DNA from: Chloroflexota bacterium
GTDB lineage: Bacteria > Chloroflexota > UBA11872
Length of the DNA: 64,000 bases
Direction of reading: 5' to 3'
NCBI GenBank assembly: GCA_026707285.1
Contig: JAPOXD010000016.1
Location: 55,744-119,743, forward strand
Part shown: piece by piece, positions 52,007 through 60,858 of the stretch
Layout of the letters: every line of letters starts with the position of its first letter
Position numbering within the stretch: position 1 is the stretch's first letter
Program-made: the position numbers and the translations under genes
The notes under the pieces: model-generated
Seen by the model: the letters and a program-made list of their open reading frames with translations, nothing else
Databases searched by the model: none
What the model was told of the DNA's origin: nothing

Positions 52007-52855
52007 CTAGGACTCCTTGGCGGGTTCGGCGCGGCGGATCTCCTGGGCCAGGGCGTAGACTTCGCGACGCGGCATCCGCAATTCCCGTGCGACCGACGCC
52101 GCCGCCTGGCTCGGCGAAGCGCCCGCGGCCATGGCGGCCGTGACCGCGGCGGCGACCTTCGACGCCTCGGGCGCGACTTCGGGCTCGCGCTCCGCCACGT
52201 CAATTACCAGCGTGATCTCTCCGCGCGGCGCCTTGTGCGCCAGCACCTCGCACAGCTCGGACAGCAAAACTTCTCGGATGTCCTCGTGGAGTTTGGTCAG
52301 CTCCCGGCACATCGCCGTCGGACGGTCGCCGAGCCATTCCATCAGCTCGGCCACGCGCGTCGCCGCCCGATGCGGCGGCAGGTAAATGACCAGCGTGCGC
52401 GCGACCTCGGCGGCGCGCCGGACCAGGCGTTCGCGCCGCGGTCGTCGCTCGGGCAGGAACCCAATGAACGTGACGGGCTGCTGCGCGAACGACACCACCG
52501 ACAGGGCGGTGGCCAGGGCCGACGCGCCCGGGATCGGCACCACGGACATCCCTTCGCGGCGAACCCGGGCCACGAGGTCCGGCCCGGGGTCGGCCAGGCC
52601 GGGGGTTCCGGCGTCGGACACCAACGCGACATCGCCCTCGCGCAGGCAGGCGACGATGGCGTCCTCCCGGCGCTCGGGGCTTTCGGCGTGGTAGGGGATC
52701 AGCCGTGGGCTCGCCCCAATGTGGTTGAGCAGCTTGCGGGTGCGCCGGGTGTCTTCCGCCGCAACCACCGGCACCGAGGCGAGCACGCGGGCAGCGCGCG
52801 CCGTCAGATCCTCGAGATTGCCAATCGGCGTGGCCACCACGTAGAGCACGCCCAT
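52007..52855 (-). CDS. rsmI: 16S rRNA 2'-O-ribose C1402 methyltransferase
   Basis: 282 residues. LYVVATPIGNLEDLTARAARVL, VVAAEDTRRTRKLL, ALVSDAGTPGLADPGPDLV, VVPIPGASALATALS and ITLVIDVAERE are the family strands of the tetrapyrrole-methylase fold. Methylates the 16S decoding-site nucleotide C1402. The C-terminal region has an Ala-rich helical extension. Heads the minus-strand operon leading into metG. Confidence 0.95.
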   Translation of the reverse strand: MGVLYVVATPIGNLEDLTARAARVLASVPVVAAEDTRRTRKLLNHIGASPRLIPYHAESPERREDAIVACLREGDVALVSDAGTPGLADPGPDLVARVRREGMSVVPIPGASALATALSVVSFAQQPVTFIGFLPERRPRRERLVRRAAEVARTLVIYLPPHRAATRVAELMEWLGDRPTAMCRELTKLHEDIREVLLSELCEVLAHKAPRGEITLVIDVAEREPEVAPEASKVAAAVTAAMAAGASPSQAAASVARELRMPRREVYALAQEIRRAEPAKES

Positions 52856-52962
52856 AGCGGCAAGTGTAGGCGCTCAGACCTCAGACGCGGCCGCAACGGC
52901 ACCGGCGGAGCTCGAGGCCCCGCCGGCCCGACCGTCGCCGGCGCCCTTGGGTCGCGCCTTGC

Positions 52963-54969
52963 CTATCCCGCCGGCGGCGGGGGCGGTTTCGGCATGTTCC
53001 GCAGCGCCGTGTAGGCGGGCCGCGGACTCAGGTCCCCGCGCACGATCCCGAACGCCCACTTTTCGTCATGCGACCCCACGACCTGCTGGAAGTTGAAATT
53101 CCAGACGATCATGTGCGTCACATAGGGCGCCTCCGCCCGCACCTTCGCGAATGACCGGACGAGGTAATTCGCCTGATCCTGCTCGCTGTTGCACCGCGCG
53201 TACTCGTAGCCCCGCGCCGGGTTTGGCGTCGAGGCCCAGCCGAACTCGGTGATCCACAGCGTCTTGTGCCGGAAGGCCGGGCCCGCCGCGATCATGTCGG
53301 CGTACAGCTGCTCGTAGCGGCTGAAGAAGAAGCTGTCGTGGGTCGACCAGCCGCTGTTGCACTTGGCGCGGCTCGCCGACGGGTTATTGATGGTGTCGTC
53401 AGGCGCGTTCGGCCCGCCGTTGGGATGGATACCCAGGAACTCGAAGTAGTTGGCAATCTCCCCGCCGTTGGCCGCCCAGAGGCGCCGCAGGTAGTCGCGG
53501 TCGTCGATAGCGGTGGACGTGTTGCCCGCCGGCGTCATGGCGCCCAGACCCACCATGGCGTTGGGATCGCCGCGCTTGGTGCCGATGTAGCCATGCTTGA
53601 CCAGCTCGAGAAACTCGATATGGGCGGTGTTATTCGGATCGCCCGGACGCAGTGACGGCCACTCGCGCTGCAGATTGGACTCGTTCCACAGCTCGTAGGC
53701 CTGGACTCGACCCCGGTAGCGGGAGGCCAGCTCTTGCATGAAGCGGCCGAAGGTTGCCGGGTCGACGGGTGGGCCGTGACCAGGCGGCGAGCCCGCGGCC
53801 TTGAGGCATGGCGGCGCCTTGACCACGCTGAGCAGAATCTGCAGGCCGTTGGCTCGCATGGTGTTGACCAGGCGGTCCACGGTCGCCCAGGACCATTGGC
53901 TGGACGGCAGCGCCTGACAGCCCGGTCCGAAGACTTCCACCTCTTCCCACGGCACCTGCTGCTTCACCCAGCCGAAGCCGGCGCCGGTAACCAGATCGGC
54001 CAGTCGCTGGTCGTCCGGTCGGCGGAACTCACCCTGCATGCCGTAGCCCTGCAGACCCTGCGGCAGCACCATGGGCGCCGGGACTGAACCCGTCACAGGC
54101 GTCGGCGGCGGCGTGGGCGTGGGCGCCGGGGTCGGCCTGGGCGTCGGCGCGGGCGTCGGAATCGGAGTCGGGGCAGGCGTTGGAGTCGCCGGGGGGGTTG
54201 GCGGCCCCGCCAGCGCCTCGGCGGCAGTTACCGGGCGCTTGGCGTACTGGGGAATGATGATGCCGTTGAGCTTCTTGATCCGGTCGGGCACGTTGAGCAG
54301 GTGCGGAACGCCGACCCGGGTCCCAGGCGCCGGCACGTTGAAGATTCGCCACACCGCCCGCTGCGCCCGCAGGACTTGCGCGCCCTGCGGGTTGCCGTTG
54401 ATTTCCTGCTCCTCGTAGGCAATCGGCAGGCCGTAAAGATCGATCCAATTTGACTTTTCGAGGAATTTGGCCTTGAGGACCGGGTTGGCGTCCAAGAGCC
54501 GCAGGTGGTTGCTTTTGATCTGCGAGAAGCTCGCCCCCGCATCCTCGGGCAGCACGCGATGTGCCGGCACGCCGGGCAGGTTCACCCCAAACTGGTTCGC
54601 CAGCAGGTCCATGGAGTTCAAATACGCGAACTGGCTGCACCCGCCTCGGTCTTGGCGGTCCGGCCGGAACTGCAGCATCACCTTTTGCAACGGCAAGACC
54701 TGAAATCCGTTGAATTCGAACTGCTGCCCGATCGGGTAGCCGACATCTTGGAGGGCAAGCGTGCGCACGCACGAGTACCAGTTGATCCCGCCGGCGTCGA
54801 CGACTGGAAAGCCGTCGTTCGGATCCGCGGTGTCGCCGCCGGTGATGGTGTACAGGCAACCGCCCTCGATGGGGGTGCCCTGGTGGGGATCGCAGCCAAC
54901 GGCCTGCACGGAGCTAACCGCTCCGGCGACCAACAGGCTGACAATGGCGACGACAAACCACTTACGCAT
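52963..54969 (-). CDS. Secreted clan GH-A-like glycoside hydrolase with a Pro/Thr linker
   Basis: 668 residues. Signal peptide MRKWFVVAIVSLLVAGAVSSVQA. N-terminal unrecognised domain (about 24-250, with cysteine-rich patches and a LLNVPDRIKK end), Pro/Thr-rich linker 256-292 (TPTPAPTP type), then a glycosidase-like TIM barrel (300-660). The acid/base candidate is Glu430 in YELWNESN and the nucleophile candidate Glu575 in LWITEFGWAS, the clan GH-A layout (GH5/GH39/GH53-like). Its substrate is unknown. A near-identical paralogue lies directly upstream (55264-57165), differing mainly in the linker. Confidence 0.85.
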   Translation of the reverse strand: MRKWFVVAIVSLLVAGAVSSVQAVGCDPHQGTPIEGGCLYTITGGDTADPNDGFPVVDAGGINWYSCVRTLALQDVGYPIGQQFEFNGFQVLPLQKVMLQFRPDRQDRGGCSQFAYLNSMDLLANQFGVNLPGVPAHRVLPEDAGASFSQIKSNHLRLLDANPVLKAKFLEKSNWIDLYGLPIAYEEQEINGNPQGAQVLRAQRAVWRIFNVPAPGTRVGVPHLLNVPDRIKKLNGIIIPQYAKRPVTAAEALAGPPTPPATPTPAPTPIPTPAPTPRPTPAPTPTPPPTPVTGSVPAPMVLPQGLQGYGMQGEFRRPDDQRLADLVTGAGFGWVKQQVPWEEVEVFGPGCQALPSSQWSWATVDRLVNTMRANGLQILLSVVKAPPCLKAAGSPPGHGPPVDPATFGRFMQELASRYRGRVQAYELWNESNLQREWPSLRPGDPNNTAHIEFLELVKHGYIGTKRGDPNAMVGLGAMTPAGNTSTAIDDRDYLRRLWAANGGEIANYFEFLGIHPNGGPNAPDDTINNPSASRAKCNSGWSTHDSFFFSRYEQLYADMIAAGPAFRHKTLWITEFGWASTPNPARGYEYARCNSEQDQANYLVRSFAKVRAEAPYVTHMIVWNFNFQQVVGSHDEKWAFGIVRGDLSPRPAYTALRNMPKPPPPPAG

Positions 54970-55065
54970 GCGCGAAACTCCTCGGAGGCGGGCGCCACGA
55001 CGGCGCCCGCTGGGTTTCTGCCTCCCAGAGCCCGCGCGTGGTTTGCCAGCAAACCGTAGCGGTCG

Positions 55066-55094
55066 AATTTAGGCGCGACGGCCAGGACCGTCAA
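55066..55094 (-). promoter_or_regulatory. Sigma70-type promoter of the downstream glycosidase gene
   Basis: TTGACG (55089-55094, reverse strand) and TAAATT (55066-55071) with a 17-base spacer. A roughly 90-base leader before ATG 54969 holds the stem GCGGGCGCC-GTCGT-GGCGCCCGC just before the GAGGAG ribosome-binding site. Confidence 0.75.
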
Positions 55095-55263
55095 ACCCCT
55101 GGAGGGCGTGACGACGGCATCCACGCGGCAGGCTGGAGCGTCCGCGAGACAGGCGCTGGGGGCGCAAGCCGAGCCTATGGGTCAGCGGGCGCCCGCGGCA
55201 GACCGGCGGGGCGTGCCGCCCCGCCGGTCCGGCCGTCGAACGCGGCCTTAAATCGCGCCTCGC

Positions 55264-57165
55264 CTAGCCCGCCGGCGCTGGCGTGCTTGGCGACGGGGAG
55301 GGTTTCGGCATGTTCCGCAGCGCCGTGTAGGCCGGGCGCGGATTCAGATTGCTGTCCACGATTCCAAAGGCCCACTTCTCGTCGCTCGAGTCCACGACCT
55401 GCTGGAAATTCAAGTTCCAGACGAACATGTGCGTCACATAGGGCGCTTCCGCCCGCACCTTGGCGTAGGCGCGGACAAGGTAGTTCGCCTGATCCTGCTC
55501 GGTGTTGCAGTTCGCGTACTCGTAGCCCGGCGCCGGGTTCGGCGTCGTGGCCCAGCCGAACTCGGTGAGCCACAGCGTCTTGTGCCGGAACGCCGGACCC
55601 GCGGCGATCATGTCGGCGTACAGCTGCTGGTAGCGGCTGAAGAAGAAGCTGTCGTGGGTCGACCAGCCGCCGTTGCACTTGGCGCGGCTCGCCGCCGGGT
55701 TGCTGATCGTGTCGTCCGGCGCGTTCGGCCCGCCGTTGGGATGCACGCCCAGGAACTCGAAGTAGTTTGCAATCTCGCCGCCGTTGGCCGCCCAGAGGCG
55801 CCGCAGGTAGTCGCGGTCGTCGATAGCGGTCGGCGTGTTGCCCGCCGGCGTCATCGCGCCTAGACCCACGAGGGCATTCGGATCGCCGCGCTTGGCGCCG
55901 ATGTAGCCGTGCTTCACCAGCTCGAGGAATTCGAGATGGGCGGTGTTGTTGGGGTCGGCGGGTCGCAGCGAGGGCCATTCACGCTGCAAGTTGGCCTCGT
56001 TCCACAGCTCGTAGGCCTGCACCCGTCCCTTGTAGCGGGAAGCCAGCTCACGCATAAAGCGGCCAAACGTCGCGGGGTCGACGGGCGGTCCGTGACCAGG
56101 CGGCGAGCCCTCGGCCTTGAGGCACGCGGGCGCCTTCACCACGCTGAGCAGGATGTTGAGGCCGCTGCTCCGCATCGTGTTGACGAAGCGGTCCAAGTCG
56201 TCCCAGAACCATTGACTCGGTGGGCGCTCCCGACAGTCCGGCAGGTAGACGTCGATTTCCTCCCACGGCACCTGCTGCTTCACCCAGCCGAAGCCGGCGC
56301 CGGTAACCAGATTGGCCAGCCGCTGGTCGTCCGATCGGCGAAACTCGCCCTGCATGCCGTAACCCCGCAGGCCCTGGGGCAGCGCCATGGGCTCGGGGAC
56401 GTGGCCCGAGGCTAGGAGGAAGGACACCGGGCGCTTGGCGTCCTGGGGAATGATGATGCCGTTGAGCTTCTTGATCTGGTCCGGCACGTTGAGCAGGTGC
56501 GGAACACCGACCCTGGTCCCCGGCGCCGGCACGTTGAAGATTCGCCACACCGCTCGCTGCGCCCGCAGGACTTGCGCGCCCTGCGGGTTGCCGTTGATCT
56601 CCTGCTCCTCATAGGCGATCGGCAAGCCGTAGAGATCGATCCAATTCGACTTTTCGAGGAACTTGGCCTTGAGGACCGGGTTGGCGTCCAAGAGTCGCAA
56701 GTGGTTCTCGATGATCTGCGAGAAGCTCGCCCCCTCGTCCTCCGGCAGCACGCGATGTGCCGGCACGCCGGGCAAATTCACCCCGAACCGGTTGGCCAGC
56801 AAGTCCATGGAGTTCAAATACGCAAACTTGCTGCAGCCGCCCCGGTCTTGATAGTCCGGTCGGTACTGCAGCATCACCTTTTGCAGCGGCAAGATTTGAA
56901 AGCCGCTGAACTCGAATTGCTGGCCGATCGGGTAGCCGACGTCCTGGAGGTCAAGCGTGCGCACGCAGGAGTACCAGTCGATCCCGCCCGTGTTCACGAT
57001 CGGGAAGCCGTCGCTCGGGTCCGGCGTGTCGCCGCCAGTGATGGTATAGAGGCAGCCGCCCTCGATCGGGGTGCCTTGGTGGGAATCGCAGCCGATGGCC
57101 TGGACGGACGTGACCGCTCCGGCGACCAACAGGCTGACGATGGCTATGACGAACCACTTACGCAT
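55264..57165 (-). CDS. Secreted clan GH-A-like glycoside hydrolase, paralogue without linker
   Basis: 633 residues, the upstream copy of the tandem pair. Signal peptide MRKWFVIAIVSLLVAGAVTSVQA, the same N-terminal domain, then a short junction (VSFLLASGHVPEP) where the other copy has its Pro/Thr linker, then the barrel. Active-site candidates Glu390 (YELWNEAN) and Glu535 (WLTEFGWAT). The C-terminus ends in a short Pro/Ser tail. Most substitutions between copies are in surface-type positions; the catalytic residues are kept in both. GAGGAG lies eight bases before ATG 57165. Confidence 0.85.
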   Translation of the reverse strand: MRKWFVIAIVSLLVAGAVTSVQAIGCDSHQGTPIEGGCLYTITGGDTPDPSDGFPIVNTGGIDWYSCVRTLDLQDVGYPIGQQFEFSGFQILPLQKVMLQYRPDYQDRGGCSKFAYLNSMDLLANRFGVNLPGVPAHRVLPEDEGASFSQIIENHLRLLDANPVLKAKFLEKSNWIDLYGLPIAYEEQEINGNPQGAQVLRAQRAVWRIFNVPAPGTRVGVPHLLNVPDQIKKLNGIIIPQDAKRPVSFLLASGHVPEPMALPQGLRGYGMQGEFRRSDDQRLANLVTGAGFGWVKQQVPWEEIDVYLPDCRERPPSQWFWDDLDRFVNTMRSSGLNILLSVVKAPACLKAEGSPPGHGPPVDPATFGRFMRELASRYKGRVQAYELWNEANLQREWPSLRPADPNNTAHLEFLELVKHGYIGAKRGDPNALVGLGAMTPAGNTPTAIDDRDYLRRLWAANGGEIANYFEFLGVHPNGGPNAPDDTISNPAASRAKCNGGWSTHDSFFFSRYQQLYADMIAAGPAFRHKTLWLTEFGWATTPNPAPGYEYANCNTEQDQANYLVRAYAKVRAEAPYVTHMFVWNLNFQQVVDSSDEKWAFGIVDSNLNPRPAYTALRNMPKPSPSPSTPAPAG

Positions 57166-57261
57166 GCGCGGATCTCCTCGGAGGCAGACGCTGCGACGGC
57201 GCCCGCTGGGTTTCTGCCTCCCAGAGCCCGAACGTGGTTCGCCGCCAGACCGTGACGGTCG

Positions 57262-57290
57262 AATCTAAGCCCGACGGCACTACCCGTCAA
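57262..57290 (-). promoter_or_regulatory. Sigma70-type promoter of the upstream glycosidase gene
   Basis: TTGACG (57285-57290, reverse strand), 17-base spacer, TAGATT (57262-57267). Matches the downstream copy's promoter. The leader contains an inverted pair GGAGGCAG / CTGCCTCC enclosing the region before the ribosome-binding site. Confidence 0.78.
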
Positions 57291-57384
57291 CTCTTGAAGT
57301 GGCTCGCACACGCCCGGCCCGCGGCGCGGATGGGGCGGCGCAGTGGCTAGACTGGCGCCACGCCGGTTACCGGAAGGGGCGCCT

Positions 57385-58254
57385 GTGCGAGATCTGCGGG
57401 TTGCGCTGGCGCAAATCCGCCCCCGCCTGGGCGACGTGGCGCACAATCTGGCCACCCATCTCGACTACGCCGACCGCGCCGCAAACGCCGGCTGCAACAT
57501 CGTCGTGTTCCCGGAGCAGTCCCTGACGGGATACTTCCTCAGCGATCTGGTCGCCGACGTCGCCGTCCCCCGTGACGACGCCAGTCTCGCGCCGATTCTG
57601 GACGCCAGTCGCGACATCGACATCGTCTTCGGCTTCGTCGAGCGCACCGCCGACCACCGATTCGTCCCGGCGGCGGCGTGCGCGTCCGGCGGCCGCTTGT
57701 TGCACGTCCACCAGAAGGTCTATTTGGTGACCTATGGCCTGTTCGACGAGGCGCGCGATCTGGCGCCCGGCAGGCACGTACGGGCCTTTGACACCGCGCA
57801 TGGGCGGCACGCCATGCTGATCTGCGAGGACCTGTGGCATCCCACCAGCGCCGCGCTGGCGGCGGCCGACGGCGCGGACGTGATCTTCGGCCTGTCCAGC
57901 AGTCCGGGCCGCGGCGTGGGCGGCGGCGCGAGCGAGCTGGGAAGCGCCGAGACCTGGCACGCGCTCAATCGGCTCTACGCGCAAATGCTCGTCTGCTACA
58001 TGGTGCACGTGAACCGGGTGGGATTCGAGGACGGGGTGAACTTCTGGGGCGGGTCGGAGGTCGTGGCGCCGGACGGCACATGCCTGGCGCGTGCGCCCGA
58101 CTTTGAAGAGGCCCTCGTCGTCGCCGACTTGCCCGATAGCCGCCTGCGGCGTCAGCGCACTCGCCTGCCGCTGCGGCGGGACGAAAACCCCGAGTTGGTG
58201 AGCCGCGAGTTTGCGCGCATCGCCGCGGAGCGGCGCGATGGCCTCCACGACTGA
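57385..58254 (+). CDS. Nitrilase-fold glutaminase subunit of NAD synthetase
   Basis: 289-residue carbon-nitrogen hydrolase. The catalytic triad is visible: Glu in VVFPEQSLTGYF, Lys in LLHVHQKVYLV and Cys in MLICEDLWHPT. VNRVGFEDGVNFWGGS and EEALVVADL close the fold. In fused NadE proteins this domain supplies ammonia from glutamine to the synthetase domain. GTG 57385 is chosen for the GGAAGGGG upstream. It overlaps the next gene by 17 bases, so here the two domains are separate proteins. Confidence 0.88.
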   Translation: MRDLRVALAQIRPRLGDVAHNLATHLDYADRAANAGCNIVVFPEQSLTGYFLSDLVADVAVPRDDASLAPILDASRDIDIVFGFVERTADHRFVPAAACASGGRLLHVHQKVYLVTYGLFDEARDLAPGRHVRAFDTAHGRHAMLICEDLWHPTSAALAAADGADVIFGLSSSPGRGVGGGASELGSAETWHALNRLYAQMLVCYMVHVNRVGFEDGVNFWGGSEVVAPDGTCLARAPDFEEALVVADLPDSRLRRQRTRLPLRRDENPELVSREFARIAAERRDGLHD

Positions 58255-59101
58255 AGCCTCCCTCCAGAGTCGCGCCCGCCATGGACTGCGGTTGGACGCG
58301 GCGCTGGCCGAGCAAATCCTGGTGCGGTTCATCGCCGACGCGATCTCGAAGTTTGGCTTCGCGCGAGCCGTGGTGAACACCTCGGGCGGCATCGACTCGG
58401 CCCTGACCTGCGCCCTTGCCGCCCGCGCGCTGGGGCCGCAAAACGTGCTGGCGCTCATGCTGCCCTACCGCACCAGCAATCCGTCCAGTCGGGGCGATGC
58501 CGAGACTCTGATTCAGGCCCTGGGCGTCAAGTCCCAGGTCGTGGACGTCAGCGCGGCGGTCGACGGGTACCTGGACGAGCTCGACGACGACACGACGCCA
58601 CTGCGCCGGGGAAACGTGATGGCTCGGACGCGCATGATCGCCGCCTACGATCAGTCCCTGGCGTTCGACGCGCTGGTGGTGGGCACCAGCAACAAAACGG
58701 AGCTGCTGCTGGGCTACGGCACGCTGCACGGCGACATGGCCAGCGCCGTCAATCCCATCGGCGACCTCTATAAGACCCAGGTGCGACAACTCGCGGCGGC
58801 GCTGAACCTTCCGGCGTCGATCCTGGAGAAGCCGCCGTCCGCGGACCTCTGGCAGGGCCAGTCCGACGAGGACGAGCTGGGGTTCACCTACGGGTTGGCC
58901 GATGAAGTGCTCTACCTGCTCATCGACGAGTGGCATACCGCGGATGAGATCGTCGCGGGCGGCTACGACGCCGCGTTGGTGGCGGAAATCCGTCGACGGG
59001 TGCGGCAAACCCAATACAAGCGCCGCCCGCCCGTGATCGCAAAGCTCTCCGACCGGACAATCGATCGAGATTTCCGCTATCCGCGCGACTGGGGACGTTA
59101 G
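58238..59101 (+). CDS. nadE: NAD synthetase subunit (ATP pyrophosphatase domain)
   Basis: 287 residues. VVNTSGGIDSALTCALAARALG is the PP-loop; VVGTSNKTELLLGYGTLHGDMASAVNPIGDLYKTQVRQLAA and SADLWQGQSDEDELGFTYG are NadE signatures. Adenylates and amidates nicotinic acid adenine dinucleotide. ATG 58238 has GGAG seven bases upstream within the preceding gene. With the nitrilase-like partner it reconstitutes the glutamine-dependent enzyme that is usually one polypeptide. Confidence 0.95.
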   Translation: MASTTEASLQSRARHGLRLDAALAEQILVRFIADAISKFGFARAVVNTSGGIDSALTCALAARALGPQNVLALMLPYRTSNPSSRGDAETLIQALGVKSQVVDVSAAVDGYLDELDDDTTPLRRGNVMARTRMIAAYDQSLAFDALVVGTSNKTELLLGYGTLHGDMASAVNPIGDLYKTQVRQLAAALNLPASILEKPPSADLWQGQSDEDELGFTYGLADEVLYLLIDEWHTADEIVAGGYDAALVAEIRRRVRQTQYKRRPPVIAKLSDRTIDRDFRYPRDWGR

Positions 59102-59143
59102 CGGAAGCGAGCGTACGGGAACCGCTCGCGCCCTTCTCCTACG

Positions 59144-59149
59144 TATACT
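59144..59149 (+). promoter_or_regulatory. Probable -10 element for argS
   Basis: TATACT, about 48 bases before the GTG at 59197, in the 95-base gap. No clear -35. Identical hexamer to that before yebC. Confidence 0.45.
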
Positions 59150-59196
59150 CTCGGAGCACCGCGCCGGGCGACTGCCCCACATCGCGCGATTCTCCT

Positions 59197-60858
59197 GTGT
59201 CTGAATTCGACCTGCGTGAGCGCTTGGCGGCGCTCCTGCAACGCGCCCTCGACGCCGCGCTGACGGACGGCGCGCTGCCGCCGATGCCGACCGCCAAGAT
59301 TGGGCTGGACCGTCGGGGAGACGAGCTGGCCGACTACGCCAGCGCGGACGCGTTGCGCCTCGCGCGCGGCGCCAAGATGCCGCCGCGCGCCATCGCCGAG
59401 GCCATTGCCGCGCACGTCGAAGCCGATGCCGCCATCGTCGCGGTGACGGTCGCGGGGCCCGGATTCGTGAACATCCGCCTCGACGATGCGTGGGTGCTGG
59501 ACCAGATCGAGGCGATCGTGAACGCCGGATCGGCCTTCGGACCGGCGCCGGTCGCCGAGCCCCAGCGCGTGCAGGTGGAGTATTTGAGCGCCAATCCCAC
59601 CGGCCCGCTGACAGTCGGCGCCGGGCGCATCGGCGTGGTGGGCGACGCCATTGCCCGCATGCTGGCCGCGCGGGGGCATGATGTGACGCGTGAGTATTAT
59701 GTCAATGACGCCGGGCGTCAGATCGAACTCCTTGGCCAGACCGTCCACCATCACTACGCCGCGGCGCTCGGCGTGACCCGACCCTTCCCCGAGGACGGCT
59801 ACCGGGGCGCCTACGTCGCGGAGTGGGGCCAAACCATCGCCGCCGAGGACGGCGACCGCTGGCTCGACCTTCAACGGCGCGAGGACGCCGAAGCGTTCGA
59901 GCAGCGATCCGTCGCCATCGCGCTCACCTCGATCCAGCATGACCTCGCCGACCTCGAGATCGACTTCGACGAGTGGTATTCCGAGCATGAGATGCGCGCC
60001 CGGGGCGAGGTCGAGGCCGCGCTGACGACGCTGACCGACGCCGGGCACGTGACGCAGCGCGAGGGCGCCACCTGGTTCGTCGGCGGCGAGGGCACGGAGG
60101 ACCGCGAAAACGTGCTCGTCCGGTCGCGCGGCGACCCCACCTACTTCGCCACCGACATCGCCTATCACCACGACAAGTTCCGCGCCCGGAAGTTCGATCT
60201 CGTGATCAACATCTGGGGCGCCGACCACCAGGGACACGTCCCGCGCATGAAGGCCGCCATGGAGGCGCTGGGCATCGATCCCGCGCGCCTCGAAATCCTG
60301 GTGGCGCAGATGGTCGGGGTGCGCAGCGGCGACGGCCTGGCGCGCGCCGGCAAGCGCAGCGGGCGCTTTGTCACGCTGCGCGAGGTGCTCGACGAGGTCG
60401 GCCCCGCCGCCACGCGGTACTTCTTCCTCTCCAAGGCGATCGACAGCCAGATGGAATTCGACCTGGAGCTGGCCAAGCGCGAGGACCCCGAGAATCCGAT
60501 CTACTACATCCAGATGGCGCACGCGCGCTGCGCGGGAATCCAGCGGTCGGCGGCCGAGAGTCCGTCCGGCGCGACGCCCGACCTCTCACGCTTGGGCGCG
60601 CCGGAAGCGGCCCTGGTCCGCCACCTGCTGGCCTATCCCGAGGTGACGGTGGACGCGTCGGACTCGCGCGAGCCGCACCGCATCGCGCACTACCTGCTGG
60701 AGCTCGCCCGCGCGTTTCACTCCTACTACAACGATCACCGCGTGGTGAGCGACGACGCCGTGCTGACGGCCGCCCGGCTGCGCCTGGTCGCCGCCGTGCG
60801 GCAAGTCGTGGCGAACGGCTTGGAACTACTGGGCATCGACGCGCCGGAGCGAATGTAG
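59197..60858 (+). CDS. argS: Arginyl-tRNA synthetase with a degenerate HIGH motif
   Basis: 553-residue class I synthetase. VQVEYLSANPTGPLTVGAGR holds the HIGH region, but the two histidines of HVGH are Thr and Ala. TREYYVNDAGRQIELLG, FVGGEGTEDRENVLVRSRGDPTYFATDIAYHHDKF and VINIWGADHQGHVPRMKAAM are intact ArgRS landmarks. The KMSKS region reads LARAGKRSGRFVTLREVLDEVG, with only the second Lys conserved. NPIYYIQMAHARCAGIQ begins the anticodon domain, and it ends APERM. The stop TAG falls inside a repeat of the TGTAGGGGCG family. GTG 59197 start. Confidence 0.94.
   Translation: MSEFDLRERLAALLQRALDAALTDGALPPMPTAKIGLDRRGDELADYASADALRLARGAKMPPRAIAEAIAAHVEADAAIVAVTVAGPGFVNIRLDDAWVLDQIEAIVNAGSAFGPAPVAEPQRVQVEYLSANPTGPLTVGAGRIGVVGDAIARMLAARGHDVTREYYVNDAGRQIELLGQTVHHHYAAALGVTRPFPEDGYRGAYVAEWGQTIAAEDGDRWLDLQRREDAEAFEQRSVAIALTSIQHDLADLEIDFDEWYSEHEMRARGEVEAALTTLTDAGHVTQREGATWFVGGEGTEDRENVLVRSRGDPTYFATDIAYHHDKFRARKFDLVINIWGADHQGHVPRMKAAMEALGIDPARLEILVAQMVGVRSGDGLARAGKRSGRFVTLREVLDEVGPAATRYFFLSKAIDSQMEFDLELAKREDPENPIYYIQMAHARCAGIQRSAAESPSGATPDLSRLGAPEAALVRHLLAYPEVTVDASDSREPHRIAHYLLELARAFHSYYNDHRVVSDDAVLTAARLRLVAAVRQVVANGLELLGIDAPERM

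Larger units (their letters stand above)
52963..57290 (-). repeat. Tandem duplication of gene plus promoter and 5' leader
   Basis: Units 52963-55094 and 55264-57290 share near-identical coding sequence, a 5' leader with a hairpin, and TTGACG-N17-TAAATT/TAGATT promoters. The linker of the first unit is missing in the second. The duplication therefore spans transcription signals as well as the gene. Confidence 0.85.

Noticed and set aside
54100..54215. G/C-rich repeat tract resembling a CRISPR-like array
   Set aside because: It is the Pro/Thr linker coding sequence (PTPAPTP units) with short in-frame periodicity, not spaced direct repeats with spacers.
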